A model generated the notes under the pieces. That model made no database searches and was not told the origin of the DNA. It worked only from the letters and a program-made list of their open reading frames with translations. From positions 1 to 64,000 of the forward strand of contig JAEXGT010000078.1 of the NCBI GenBank assembly GCA_023450615.1: DNA of 64,000 nucleotides. Direction: 5' to 3'. The stretch is from Pseudomonadota bacterium (lineage in GTDB: Bacteria; Pseudomonadota; Alphaproteobacteria; Rhizobiales; Beijerinckiaceae). This document shows, piece by piece, positions 36,339 to 45,112 of this stretch (positions are counted from its first letter, which is position 1; each line of letters begins with the position of its first letter). Position numbers and translations under genes: made by a program.

Positions 36339-36722
36339 ATGAACATCATTCAGCAGCTCGAGAAAGAGCAGATCGAGAAGCTCGGCAAGACGATCCCCGA
36401 CTTCCAGCCCGGCGATACCGTCATCGTCAACGTGAAGGTCAAGGAAGGCGAGCGTAGCCGCGTGCAGGCCTATGAAGGCGTCTGCATCGCCCGTTCCGGC
36501 GGCGGCATCCAGGAGAGCTTCACCGTCCGCAAGATCTCCTACGGCGAAGGCGTGGAGCGCGTGTTCCCGGTCTATTCGCCGAACATCGATTCCATCAAGG
36601 TCGTTCGCCGCGGCGCCGTTCGCCGCGCCAAGCTGTACTACCTGCGCGACCGTCGCGGTAAGTCGGCCCGTATCGCCGAGCGCACCGAGAAGAAGACCGA
36701 AGCTCCGGCCGCTGCCGAGTAA
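36339..36722 (+). CDS. rplS: 50S ribosomal protein L19
   Basis: 127 residues. It begins NIIQQLEKEQIEKLGKTIP and carries FQPGDTVIVNVKVKEGERSR, GVCIARSGGGIQESFTVRK and VERVFPVYSPNI, the L19 signature. A short Ala/Glu tail follows. It sits at the 30S-50S interface. The AGGAG ribosome-binding site is clear, and a terminator follows. Confidence 0.98.
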   Translation: MNIIQQLEKEQIEKLGKTIPDFQPGDTVIVNVKVKEGERSRVQAYEGVCIARSGGGIQESFTVRKISYGEGVERVFPVYSPNIDSIKVVRRGAVRRAKLYYLRDRRGKSARIAERTEKKTEAPAAAE

Positions 36723-36748
36723 GACTTCCGTTAAGCAAGTTTCACGAA

Positions 36749-36775
36749 AAGCGCGGCCTCGGAGCCGCGCTTTTT
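36749..36775 (+). terminator. Terminator after rplS
   Basis: Stem AAAGCGCGGC / GCCGCGCTTT with a 6-base loop, then a T run; 27 bases after the stop. It ends the ffh-rplS transcription group. Confidence 0.88.
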
Positions 36776-36948
36776 GTTTATGGCGATAAGCTATGCTGAT
36801 CGGCCCGATGACAAAAATTTTATTGCGCATCCTGGGCAATCAGCTATGCGATCCTTTCAAAGCGGTGTGCGCTCAGAGCACCTTTTCCTCTTGAGCGAGT
36901 CTCGCTAGAAACTGACCGAAGACCTTTATTGACTGGTGGAAGATACCC

Positions 36949-38355
36949 ATGGCCAAAGCCCGCACCCTCTACGACAAGATCTGGGACGACCACGTCGTCG
37001 ATCAGCAGGATGACGGGACGTGCCTTCTCTACATCGACCGCCACCTCGTCCACGAGGTGACCTCGCCTCAGGCTTTCGAGGGCCTGCGCAATGCGGGCCG
37101 CAAGGTGCGCCAGCCGCATAAGACGCTGGCGGTGGTCGATCACAACGTGCCGACCTCCGATCGTTCCCAGGGCATCGAAGACCCTGAATCCGCCACCCAG
37201 GTGGAGACGCTGGCCCTGAACGCCAAGGAATTCGGCGTCGAGTATTACAACGAGCTCGATACCCGCCAGGGCATCGTCCACGTGGTAGGCCCTGAGCAGG
37301 GCTTCACCCTGCCGGGCATGACCATCGTCTGCGGCGACAGCCACACCTCGACCCACGGCGCCTTCGGCTCGCTCGCCCACGGCATCGGCACCTCCGAGGT
37401 GGAGCACGTACTCGCCACCCAGACGCTGATCCAGAAGAAGGCGAAGAATTTCCGCGTCACCGTCGACGGCAAGCTGCCCGCAGGCGTGACCGCGAAGGAC
37501 ATCATTCTCTCGATCATCGGCGAGACCGGTACCGCGGGCGGCACCGGCCACGTGATGGAATACGCGGGCGAGGCCATCCGCGCGCTGTCCATGGAAGGCC
37601 GCATGACGGTCTGCAACATGGCCATCGAAGGCGGCGCCCGCGCCGGCATGATCGCGCCCGACGAGAAGACCTATGCCTATCTGAAGGATCGTCCCAAGGC
37701 CCCGAAGGGCGATGCCTGGGATGCCGCCGTGCGCTATTGGGATAGCCTCCGCACGGACGAGGGCGCGTTCTTCGACACCGAGATCCGTCTCGATGCCGCC
37801 AACCTGCCGCCCATCGTCACCTGGGGCACCTCGCCTGAGGACGTGATCTCGGTCGCCGGCGTCGTGCCGAACCCGGACGAGATCGCCGACGAGAACAAGC
37901 GCGTCTCCAAGTGGCGCGCGCTGGAATATATGGGCCTCAAGCCCGGCACGAAGATCACCGACATCACGCTGGATCGCGTGTTCATCGGCTCCTGCACCAA
38001 CGGCCGCATCGAGGACCTGCGCGCCGTGGCGAAGGTGGTCGAGGGCAAGCAGGTGCATCAGGCCGTCAACGCCATGATCGTGCCCGGCTCCGGCATCGTG
38101 AAGATGCAGGCCGAGGCGGAAGGCCTCGACAAGATCTTCAAGGCCGCGGGCTTTGACTGGCGCGAGCCCGGCTGCTCCATGTGCCTGGCCATGAACGCGG
38201 ATCGCCTCGCCCCCGGCGAGCGCTGCGCCTCCACCTCGAACCGCAACTTCGAGGGCCGTCAGGGATTCAAGGGCCGCACGCACCTCGTCTCGCCCGCCAT
38301 GGCGGCGGCGGCGGCGATCGCGGGCCGCTTCGTGGACATCCGCACCTTCGGCTAA
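36949..38355 (+). CDS. leuC: 3-isopropylmalate dehydratase large subunit
   Basis: 468 residues of the aconitase superfamily. Cluster cysteines are in VFIGSCTNGRIEDLRA and EPGCSMCLAMNAD, and GDSHTSTHGAFGSLAHGIGT is the substrate segment. With LeuD it isomerises 2-isopropylmalate to 3-isopropylmalate. leuD follows 1.3 kb downstream after three unrelated small genes, an arrangement known in Hyphomicrobiales. The 226-base gap upstream shows no convincing leader peptide. Confidence 0.98.
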   Translation: MAKARTLYDKIWDDHVVDQQDDGTCLLYIDRHLVHEVTSPQAFEGLRNAGRKVRQPHKTLAVVDHNVPTSDRSQGIEDPESATQVETLALNAKEFGVEYYNELDTRQGIVHVVGPEQGFTLPGMTIVCGDSHTSTHGAFGSLAHGIGTSEVEHVLATQTLIQKKAKNFRVTVDGKLPAGVTAKDIILSIIGETGTAGGTGHVMEYAGEAIRALSMEGRMTVCNMAIEGGARAGMIAPDEKTYAYLKDRPKAPKGDAWDAAVRYWDSLRTDEGAFFDTEIRLDAANLPPIVTWGTSPEDVISVAGVVPNPDEIADENKRVSKWRALEYMGLKPGTKITDITLDRVFIGSCTNGRIEDLRAVAKVVEGKQVHQAVNAMIVPGSGIVKMQAEAEGLDKIFKAAGFDWREPGCSMCLAMNADRLAPGERCASTSNRNFEGRQGFKGRTHLVSPAMAAAAAIAGRFVDIRTFG

Positions 38356-38375
38356 TCGGATATTCGGACCAAAAG

Positions 38376-38410
38376 AAAAGGCGGCGGCTCGTGAGAGCCG
38401 CCGCCTTTTT
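38376..38410 (+). terminator. Terminator after leuC
   Basis: A 15-base perfect stem (AAAAGGCGGCGGCTC / GAGCCGCCGCCTTTT) with a GTGA loop and T run. It also faces the reverse gene at 38432. It implies leuC and leuD are separate transcripts. Confidence 0.92.
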
Positions 38411-38431
38411 AATGCCCGAAGGCTTGAACGC

Positions 38432-38722
38432 TTAATCCACATAGACCCGGCGGCCGCCTGCCACTTCGCGGCAGCGCTCGACGGGACGGCGGACGATGTC
38501 GCCGTTCCGGCGCACACGCTCCTCCATCACCGTGCGGCATACGGTACGGGTGCGGGCAGGGCGCATGTAGCGGCGCTCGACACGCTCACGGTAGACGGGA
38601 CGTTCACGGTCGATGCTGACGCCCCCGGGGCCGATGCGAACATCGACGCCTTGAGCCGACGCAGTGCCTGCGCCGAGAACCGTCAACCCGGCCACAGCCA
38701 GGACTCCAAGAATCTTACGCAT
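38432..38722 (-). CDS. Small secreted Arg-rich protein
   Basis: 96 residues with a clear signal peptide ending near GTASAQG. The mature part is very basic (YRERVERRYMRPARTRTVCR) and holds two cysteines (VCRTV and ERCREV) that could form a disulfide. It fits the many short periplasmic proteins of Hyphomicrobiales with unknown role. Confidence 0.75.
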   Translation of the reverse strand: MRKILGVLAVAGLTVLGAGTASAQGVDVRIGPGGVSIDRERPVYRERVERRYMRPARTRTVCRTVMEERVRRNGDIVRRPVERCREVAGGRRVYVD

Positions 38723-38859
38723 TGTTGCCTCATCAACTGATGTCTATCTGAGGCTTTTAACGGCTTGACGCGAAAGGCGTTCCCAAAGGCGTTCGCTTGG
38801 CTTGAGCGTGGAAGAGGGCTTATGGTCCAAGCAGGCCTGAAGCCTCGAAGGAGTTTCCC

Positions 38860-39123
38860 ATGAACGAGCAGGAACGCGAGCGTGAAGCCCGCGAGGCGCT
38901 GGAGCGGGTGCAGCGCGACTCGGAATCCCTCGGCTCCTCGGCGCTTGCCCGCATGAGCCAGCACGCGCAAGACCACTTCTCCGCGAAGGATGCGGAAGGA
39001 ACAGGCGAGAGCGGCGGCACCGATCCCATCGAACTTTGGGGCCGACGCATCGGGCGCATCCTGTCGCTGGTCGGCGTCGTCGTTCTCACCCTGTGGCTTC
39101 TGGTTCAGCTTCGGATTATCTAA
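38860..39123 (+). CDS. Small single-helix membrane protein
   Basis: 87 residues. The first 60 are hydrophilic and charged, with coiled-coil potential (NEQEREREAREALERVQRD), and the C terminus is one membrane helix (LSLVGVVVLTLWLLVQLRII). ATG with AAGGAG upstream. It is five bases ahead of the zincin-like gene, so co-expressed. Function unknown. Confidence 0.75.
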   Translation: MNEQEREREAREALERVQRDSESLGSSALARMSQHAQDHFSAKDAEGTGESGGTDPIELWGRRIGRILSLVGVVVLTLWLLVQLRII

Positions 39124-39128
39124 AGCCC

Positions 39129-39536
39129 ATGACCGATTGGGCCAAACTTCACGCTCCCACGCTCGCCGATTTCGAGGCCATCGCCGAAGAAGCTTATGCG
39201 GGTCTGCCGCAGGAATTCCGCGCGCTCTGCGAAGGAATCGTCATCCGCGTCGAGGATTTTCCCGACGACGAGACCATGGAGGCGATGGAATGCGAGACGC
39301 CCTTCGACCTCCTGGGCTTGTTTCGCGGCATCGGCCTCGCGCAAGGGGGCGGAATGATGCAGACGGGCCAGTTCCCCAACATGGTCTGGCTCTACCGCCG
39401 CCCGATCCTGGATTACTGGGCCGAGCATGAAGAGAGCCTCGGCCACCTCATCACCCATGTGCTGGTGCATGAGATCGGCCACCATTTTGGCCTGTCCGAC
39501 GAGGACATGGAAGCCATCGAGGCGGCGGCCTCTTGA
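39129..39536 (+). CDS. Minimal zincin-like metallopeptidase family protein
   Basis: 135 residues from the ATG at 39129. The zinc motif is LVHEIGHHFGLSDEDM (HExxHxxG with a downstream Asp), the mark of the short PF06262-type zincin-like family. PNMVWLYRRPILDYW precedes it, and there is no signal peptide. Proteolytic activity has not been shown for most members. It follows the small membrane protein gene by five bases. Confidence 0.88.
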   Translation: MTDWAKLHAPTLADFEAIAEEAYAGLPQEFRALCEGIVIRVEDFPDDETMEAMECETPFDLLGLFRGIGLAQGGGMMQTGQFPNMVWLYRRPILDYWAEHEESLGHLITHVLVHEIGHHFGLSDEDMEAIEAAAS

Positions 39537-39661
39537 TTCACATCTTGCGCAAAGAGCGCAGGGAACGACAAAATCTTTGCCGCGCGCGACTATCGTGAGG
39601 CTAGTCGTTTCGCGAAGCCTTTGATATGAGGCACGGTAACGACTGAAGGAAGTTGAAGACC

Positions 39662-40264
39662 ATGGACAAGTTCACTGTGCTGGAAAGCGTCGCGGCGCCG
39701 CTGCGGATCATCAATATCGACACCGATATGATCATTCCCAAGCAGTACCTGAAGACCATCAAGCGCACCGGCCTGGGCAAGGGTCTCTTCTCCGAGATGC
39801 GCTACCGCGAGGACGGTTCGGAAAACCCGGATTTCGTGCTCAACCAGCCGGCTTACCGCAATGCCAAGATCCTGATCGCGGGCGATAATTTCGGCTGCGG
39901 CTCGTCCCGCGAGCATGCTCCCTGGGCGCTGCTCGATTTCGGTATCCGCTGCGTGATCTCCACGAGCTTCGCCGACATCTTCTACAACAACTGCTTCCAG
40001 AACGGCATCCTGCCGATCAAGGTCTCGCCGGAAGACCTGGAGAAGCTCTTCGACGATGCGAGCCGCGGCGCCAACGCCACGCTCACCATCGATCTGGAGA
40101 ACCAGGAAATCCGCGGACCTGACGGCGGCTCGATCAAGTTCGATATCGACGCCTTCAAGAAGCACTGCATGCTCAACGGCCTCGACGGCATCGGCCTGAC
40201 CATGGAAAAGGCCCCCGCCATCGACAATTTCGAGCAGAAGCTCGCCGAACGCGCCTGGGCTTAA
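39662..40264 (+). CDS. leuD: 3-isopropylmalate dehydratase small subunit
   Basis: 200 residues from the ATG at 39662, with GAAGGAAG upstream. The swivel-domain signature is GDNFGCGSSREHAPWALLDFG, with NIDTDMIIPKQYLK near the start. It pairs with LeuC at 36949 to form the active enzyme of leucine synthesis. Confidence 0.97.
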   Translation: MDKFTVLESVAAPLRIINIDTDMIIPKQYLKTIKRTGLGKGLFSEMRYREDGSENPDFVLNQPAYRNAKILIAGDNFGCGSSREHAPWALLDFGIRCVISTSFADIFYNNCFQNGILPIKVSPEDLEKLFDDASRGANATLTIDLENQEIRGPDGGSIKFDIDAFKKHCMLNGLDGIGLTMEKAPAIDNFEQKLAERAWA

Positions 40265-40286
40265 GGGCTTCCTTATCTTCTTCGTC

Positions 40287-40308
40287 ATGGCCGGGCTGTC
40301 CCGGCCAT
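40287..40308. repeat. Short palindrome after leuD, half of a family D-like repeat
   Basis: Perfect 9-base stem ATGGCCGGG / CCCGGCCAT with a CTGT loop, preceded by CGTC. It has no T run, and resembles one half of the repeat at 55485. Confidence 0.6.
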
Positions 40309-40358
40309 TGTCGTTTCAGGGCCATGCTTCCACCCAGGTGAACGATGGCAGGTGAACC

Positions 40359-40733
40359 ATGACAGACAGAAAGCCTCGGGTTCTCAACCGCGCCGATTGG
40401 GCGACCCATCCCGATCTCTTCTGGAAGGGTCATGTGGAGGGACATACGCTGGGCACCGGCGCGACCGTCCTTTTCTACGCCACCGAGGAAATCGGCGGCG
40501 GGCCGAAATGGCACGTGCATCCCTATGACGAGATTTTCATCATCCGTCAGGGGCGGGCGCTGTTCACCGTCGGGGACGAGAAGTTCGAATGCGAGGCCGG
40601 CCAGGTCGTCTTCGGGCCGGCCAATATCCCTCACAAATTCAAGAATCTCGGGCCCGGCATTCTGGAGACCACCGATATTCACGTGAGCGACCGCTGGATT
40701 CAGACGAATCTGCCCGATCCGGAACTGGAGTAA
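40359..40733 (+). CDS. Cupin-domain protein
   Basis: 124 residues forming one cupin barrel. Metal-ligand positions are seen in PKWHVHPYDEIFIIRQG (HxH and Glu) and FGPANIPHKFKNLG (second His). Small single-cupin proteins may be isomerases, dioxygenases or binding proteins; the substrate is unknown. It stands between leuD and a family A repeat. Confidence 0.85.
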   Translation: MTDRKPRVLNRADWATHPDLFWKGHVEGHTLGTGATVLFYATEEIGGGPKWHVHPYDEIFIIRQGRALFTVGDEKFECEAGQVVFGPANIPHKFKNLGPGILETTDIHVSDRWIQTNLPDPELE

Positions 40734-40754
40734 ACCAGCTCAATTCTCCTCTGT

Positions 40755-40856
40755 CCTCATCCTGAGGAGGTCGCGTCAGCGACCGTCTCGAAGGAGCATC
40801 CAGTGCACTCTGGAGGCCTCCTTCGAGATGCAGCTCCGCTGCTCCTCAGGATGAGG
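40755..40856. repeat. Dispersed palindromic repeat, family A, copy 3
   Basis: Outer arms CCTCATCCTGAGGAG and CTCCTCAGGATGAGG, and inner arms CTCGAAGGAG and CTCCTTCGAG, at the same spacing as copy 1. It takes up most of the 235-base gap between the cupin gene and the lytic transglycosylase. Confidence 0.9.
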
Positions 40857-40968
40857 GAGAGAGGTTGTGAGACGGGCAAAAGAGGTAGGCGGAAACTTAG
40901 CCTGACGAATCCGTGAGCGCCTGCTCCGTTTCCATAAGATTAACCAAATTGCCTGCAAGGTCGCGCAC

Positions 40969-42159
40969 ATGAAACGCATCCTCGTCCCCGCGCTCCTCAG
41001 CCTTGTCGCCATGACGGCGGCCGCACCGGCCTCCGCTCAGTCCGATTTCCGATCCTGCCTGTCGAGCCTGCGCTCCCAGGCCGCCGCCAAGGGCATTTCC
41101 GGCCAGGCTTTCGATGCCGCCACACGCGGCATCCAGCCGGATCTGACGATCCTCGACCTCATGAGCAACCAGCCTGAGTTCAAGACGCCGATCTGGGATT
41201 ATCTGGCGGCGCTGGTGGATGACGAGCGCGTGCAGGACGGCAAGACCGCCATGCGCCAATGGGGCCAGGCCCTGGCCGCGGCGGAAGCGCGCTTCGGCGT
41301 CGACCGCTATGCGATTGCGGGCGTGTGGGGCGTGGAATCCAATTTCGGCAAGGATATCGGCGGGCGGCCCCTGGTGCAGTCGCTCACGACCCTCGTCTGT
41401 TACGCGCCGCGCCGCAACGAGTATTTCAAGGGCGAGCTGATGGCGACGCTCAAGATCGTGCAGGACGGGGACATCAATCCCGCAGCCCTGCGTGGTTCCT
41501 GGGCCGGAGCCTTCGGCCATACGCAGTTCATGCCCTCCACCTTCCAGCGGCTTGCCGTCGATGGTGACGGCGACGGACGCCGCGACATCATGGCCTCCGT
41601 GCCCGACGCGATTCACTCGACCGCGAATTTCCTGAAGAAAGCCGGTTGGGTGAACGGGCTGCCCTGGGGCTACGAGGTGCGCCTGCCCGCAGGCTTCAAT
41701 ACGAAGCTCGCGGGCCGCAAGAACAAGAAGCCGCTTTCCGCCTGGGCCGCCATGGGCGTCACGCGCCTCGATGGGCGTCCGCTCCAGGGCAATTATGCAG
41801 CGGGCATCCTCATTCCGGCGGGCCTCAACGGGCCGGCCTTCGTGGTCACGAAGAACTTCGACGCGGTCTATTCCTACAACGCCGCCGAATCCTACGGGCT
41901 CGCCATCGCTCTCCTCGGCGATCGCCTGAAGGGCCTTCCGGGCATCCGCACCGCCTGGCCCACCGACGATCCGCCGCTCTCGCGCGCCCAGCGCCGTGAG
42001 CTTCAGCAGCTTCTCACCGCCCGTGGCTATGACGTGGGCGAGCCGGACGGCAAGGTCGGCGCGAAGACCCGCGAGGCGATCAAGGACGTGGAACGCCGCA
42101 TCGGCCTCGAGCCGCGCGGACGTCCCGGCGGCAAGGTGCTGGAAGCCCTGAGGGGATAA
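40969..42159 (+). CDS. Lytic murein transglycosylase (MltB family)
   Basis: 396 residues with a signal peptide ending at PASAQSD. The catalytic Glu (about residue 123) is in AGVWGVESNFGKDIGG, followed by AGAFGHTQFMPSTFQRLAVDGDGDG, both typical of MltB. Residues about 335-395 form a peptidoglycan-binding domain (LQQLLTARGYDVGEPDGKVG). There is no lipobox, so the enzyme is soluble in the periplasm. It cleaves glycan strands with formation of 1,6-anhydro-muramic acid. Confidence 0.95.
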   Translation: MKRILVPALLSLVAMTAAAPASAQSDFRSCLSSLRSQAAAKGISGQAFDAATRGIQPDLTILDLMSNQPEFKTPIWDYLAALVDDERVQDGKTAMRQWGQALAAAEARFGVDRYAIAGVWGVESNFGKDIGGRPLVQSLTTLVCYAPRRNEYFKGELMATLKIVQDGDINPAALRGSWAGAFGHTQFMPSTFQRLAVDGDGDGRRDIMASVPDAIHSTANFLKKAGWVNGLPWGYEVRLPAGFNTKLAGRKNKKPLSAWAAMGVTRLDGRPLQGNYAAGILIPAGLNGPAFVVTKNFDAVYSYNAAESYGLAIALLGDRLKGLPGIRTAWPTDDPPLSRAQRRELQQLLTARGYDVGEPDGKVGAKTREAIKDVERRIGLEPRGRPGGKVLEALRG

Positions 42160-42165
42160 TCGGTC

Positions 42166-42789
42166 ATGTCATTGAGCGCGTTCCTGCTGTTCATCCCGGC
42201 GTGCTTCGCGCTCAACATGGCGTTCGGCCCCAACAACCTGCTCTCCCTGACATACGGATTGCAGGAGGGGGTTCGCGCCGCCGTCATGGCATCGACCGGC
42301 CGCCTCGTGGCCTTCGCGATCATGATCACGCTCACCGCGCTCGGGGTCGGCGCGGTGCTGTCGGCATCCGAACTCGCCTTCTCGATCCTGAAATGGCTCG
42401 GTGCGGCCTATCTGATCTGGCTCGGCATCAAGATCCTGCGCGGCAGCGCCGCCATCGATGCGCCCCAAGCCGCAAGCACGCCCCGCCCGTTGAAGGCGCT
42501 TGCCCTTCAGGAATTCTGGACCGCCATCGGCAATCCGAAAGCGATCCTCATCTTCACCGCCTTCCTTCCGCAATTCATCGAGCCCGGCGCCTACTGGCTG
42601 AGTTTCGCCATCGTGGGCGCAGCCTTCATCGCGCTCGAAGTCGTCGCCGTGTTTCTCTACGCGCTGCTGGGACAAAGGCTCAATCGCTTGAGCCGTAACA
42701 AAAACACGTTCGGCTGGTTGAACAGGCTGTCCGGCATCACGATGATCGGCTTCGGCGTAGCACTGTTGCTGACGCGGCGGCCTGCTTGA
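42166..42789 (+). CDS. LysE-family amino-acid exporter
   Basis: 207 residues with six hydrophobic segments. The family start FNMAFGPNNLLSL-like segment (here ALNMAFGPNNLLSLTYG) and the mid-protein FWTAIGNPKAILIFTAFLPQFI are LysE/RhtB hallmarks. Substrate unknown. It begins six bases after the transglycosylase gene, probably in one transcript. A second family member lies at 62729. Confidence 0.9.
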   Translation: MSLSAFLLFIPACFALNMAFGPNNLLSLTYGLQEGVRAAVMASTGRLVAFAIMITLTALGVGAVLSASELAFSILKWLGAAYLIWLGIKILRGSAAIDAPQAASTPRPLKALALQEFWTAIGNPKAILIFTAFLPQFIEPGAYWLSFAIVGAAFIALEVVAVFLYALLGQRLNRLSRNKNTFGWLNRLSGITMIGFGVALLLTRRPA

Positions 42790-42856
42790 ACAATAATCGC
42801 CTGCGGCTACGCATTCGCCGGTTGCGATAGAGCCTGGTTAAGCGTTTATTGCCCGC

Positions 42857-43597
42857 ATGCTCATCGCGCTCATGACCGATATCCACGGCAATCGCGAGGC
42901 CTTCTCGGCCTGCCTTGCGCATGCACGTTCGCTCAATGTCGACCGGCTCGTGCTTCTGGGTGACTATGTCGGCTACGGGGCCGATCCCGCCTGGGTGGTC
43001 GACACGGTCCGTACGCTCGTGAACGACGGCGCCGTCGCGCTTCTCGGCAATCACGACGCCGCCATCGACGGCTCCGACGAGGACATGAACCCCATCGCGC
43101 AGGAGGCGATCCGCTGGACCCGCGGCCAGCTCGGCATGGAGCAGCGTGCCTTTCTCGCCGATCTTCCCCTCATCCATGAGGAAGGAAACGTTCTCTACGT
43201 TCATGCCAACGGCTATGCACCGAGAAGCTGGCACTACATCACCGATACGATGGAGGCCACACGGCATTTCAGCCGGGTCGATGCGCACATCACCTTCTGC
43301 GGGCACGTGCATGTGCCGATGCTCTATCACATGAGCAGCACCGCGAAGGTCGGCTCCTTCTCCCCGGTGGCGGACAACGACATTCCGCTGCTCGCCACGC
43401 GCTCGTGGCTTGCCGTGATCGGCGCCGTGGGCCAGCCGCGCGACGGCGTTCCGGCTGCGAACTACGCGGTGTTCGATACGGCGCACCAGAGCCTGCGCTA
43501 TTTCCGCGTTCCCTACGACAACGGCGCGGCGGCGCGGAAGGTGCGCGAGGCGGGCCTGCCTGAGCGGCTCGCCCAGCGACTCGAGGAGGGGCGCTGA
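42857..43597 (+). CDS. Calcineurin-like metallophosphoesterase
   Basis: 246 residues. Metal motifs are in order: ALMTDIHGNREAF (DxH), VLLGDYVGYGADP (GDxVGYG), ALLGNHDAAI (GNHD), YVHANGYAP and FCGHVHVPM (GHxH). The GDYVGYG form is that of small PPP-like and YfcE-like phosphatases. It ends two bases before a Hanks-type kinase gene, so the pair may be a matched phosphatase and kinase; this is inference. Confidence 0.9.
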   Translation: MLIALMTDIHGNREAFSACLAHARSLNVDRLVLLGDYVGYGADPAWVVDTVRTLVNDGAVALLGNHDAAIDGSDEDMNPIAQEAIRWTRGQLGMEQRAFLADLPLIHEEGNVLYVHANGYAPRSWHYITDTMEATRHFSRVDAHITFCGHVHVPMLYHMSSTAKVGSFSPVADNDIPLLATRSWLAVIGAVGQPRDGVPAANYAVFDTAHQSLRYFRVPYDNGAAARKVREAGLPERLAQRLEEGR

Positions 43598-43599
43598 GC

Positions 43600-45009
43600 A
43601 TGCGCCTTCGCCTTGAGCCGGGTATGGTGATCGACGGGTTCACGCTGCGGGAGCATTTGGGCACCGGCGGCATGGCCCAGATCTGGTCGGCGGATCGGGA
43701 GGATGACCCGACGCCGCTCGTGATGAAATTTCCCATGCTCATCGACAGCGACGATCCCATTCCCATCGTCTGCTTCGAGACCGAGCAGATGATCATGCCG
43801 CGCCTCTCCGGGCCGCATGTTCCGCGGTTCATCTCCGCGGGCCCCCTCGATCCGCAGCCCTATATCGCGATGGAGCTCATCCAGGGCCAGTCGCTGAAGG
43901 CGCGCCTCTCCGACGTGCCTCTGCCCTGGAGAGAGGCGGCGGAAATCGGCGCGAAGGTCGCCCGCGCGCTGCATGACCTGCATCTGCAGAAGGTCATCCA
44001 TCTCGACGTGAAGCCGAGCAACATCATGTTTCGCCAGACGGGCGAGGCGGTGCTCGTCGATTACGGCTTCGCGCGGCACGAGCAATTGCCCGACCTCCTG
44101 GCGGAGGAATTCCGCGAGCCTTTCGGCACTCCGCCCTACATGGCGCCCGAGCAGGTGCTGGAGGACCGCGCCGATCCGCGCAGCGATCTCTTCGCCCTCG
44201 GCGTGATGCTGTATTTCTTCATCACCGGCGAACGTCCTTTCGGCATCCCGAAGGGCGTGCAGATCCGCCGCCGCCTGTGGCGCGATCCGGTGCCGCCGCG
44301 CGCGAAGAATCCCGATTGCCCGCCCTGGCTTCAGGAGATCATCCTGCGCTGCCTGGAGGTGGACCCGAACGACCGCTACGCAACGGCGGCGCAGCTCGCT
44401 CTCGACCTGGAACATCCCGATCAGGTCAAGCTCACGGAACGCGCCGAGCGCATCGAGCGCGATAGCGGCATGAAAACCTTCCGCCGCTGGCTGAAAGCGC
44501 GCAAGAAGCAGCCTCTCGAGACGCCCAACATCGCGGGCCAGCTCTCCCGCGCGCCGATCATTCTCGCAGCCATTGATCTGACTCCGGGAACCGAGGATCT
44601 GGCCGAGGCGCAGCGCGCGCTCATCGCGCGCATTCTCTCCATGGAAGGGCAGGCGCGCGTGGCCTGCGTGAACGTCCTGAAGCTCTCGCGCATCGCCGTC
44701 GACGTGCTGGAGGACGAGGAGGGGCGCAGCCTGCATGTGCAACGCCTCATTCAGCTCAAGCATTGGGGCAGCTCCCTCGATATCCCGAAGGAGCTGATCA
44801 CCTACAGCGTGCTCGAAGCCACCGATCCGGCGGATGCCCTCATCGATTACGCCCGCCACAACAACGTGGACCACATCGTCATCGGCGCCCGGGCTTCCTC
44901 GGCCTTCCGGCGCTATCTCGGCAGTGTCTCATCCCAGGTTGTGGCCGAGGCTCCCTGCTCGGTGACCGTGGTGCGCACCCCCCGGGACCGGCGGCAGGGG
45001 GAGGGGTAG
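43600..45009 (+). CDS. Ser/Thr protein kinase fused to universal stress domain
   Basis: 469 residues. The kinase domain (about 12-285) has the Gly loop LGTGGMAQIWSAD, Lys43 in VMKFP, the catalytic loop HLDVKPSNIMF (HLD in place of HRD), metal motif VDYGFA (DYG for DFG), and MAPEQ. After a basic linker, residues about 317-463 form a universal stress protein domain starting PIILAAIDLTPGTEDL and ending HIVIGARASSAFRRYLGSVSS. This USP part retains the ATP-binding pattern G-x2-x9-G-S/T-x-S in outline. No membrane helix is visible. Coupled to the phosphoesterase gene by two bases. Confidence 0.92.
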   Translation: MRLRLEPGMVIDGFTLREHLGTGGMAQIWSADREDDPTPLVMKFPMLIDSDDPIPIVCFETEQMIMPRLSGPHVPRFISAGPLDPQPYIAMELIQGQSLKARLSDVPLPWREAAEIGAKVARALHDLHLQKVIHLDVKPSNIMFRQTGEAVLVDYGFARHEQLPDLLAEEFREPFGTPPYMAPEQVLEDRADPRSDLFALGVMLYFFITGERPFGIPKGVQIRRRLWRDPVPPRAKNPDCPPWLQEIILRCLEVDPNDRYATAAQLALDLEHPDQVKLTERAERIERDSGMKTFRRWLKARKKQPLETPNIAGQLSRAPIILAAIDLTPGTEDLAEAQRALIARILSMEGQARVACVNVLKLSRIAVDVLEDEEGRSLHVQRLIQLKHWGSSLDIPKELITYSVLEATDPADALIDYARHNNVDHIVIGARASSAFRRYLGSVSSQVVAEAPCSVTVVRTPRDRRQGEG

Positions 45010-45060
45010 GGCCCTCTTCACCTAACGGCCAAGACGAGAAGCGCTTGCCAAGCGGCCCGT

Positions 45061-45089
45061 TCGGCTTTTTAAGAGCCGAGCATCTTTTT
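45061..45089 (+). terminator. Weak terminator-like hairpin before leuB
   Basis: Stem TCGGCT / AGCCGA with a 7-base loop, then GCATC and a TTTTT run. It could end the kinase transcript or form in the leuB leader. Confidence 0.5.
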
Positions 45090-45112
45090 CGCTACAACAA
45101 GGGGCCTCTCCC

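Noticed and set aside
36723..36948. Leucine leader peptide or attenuator before leuC
   Set aside because: No short ORF rich in Leu codons and no convincing terminator pair was found; only a weak GGTG/CACC hairpin followed by TTTT near 36863-36888.
36844..38517. 557-codon reverse open frame
   Set aside because: Antisense of leuC, which has complete cluster-binding motifs.
43513..44874. 453-codon reverse open frame
   Set aside because: Antisense of the kinase-USP gene; composition is that of a shadow frame.
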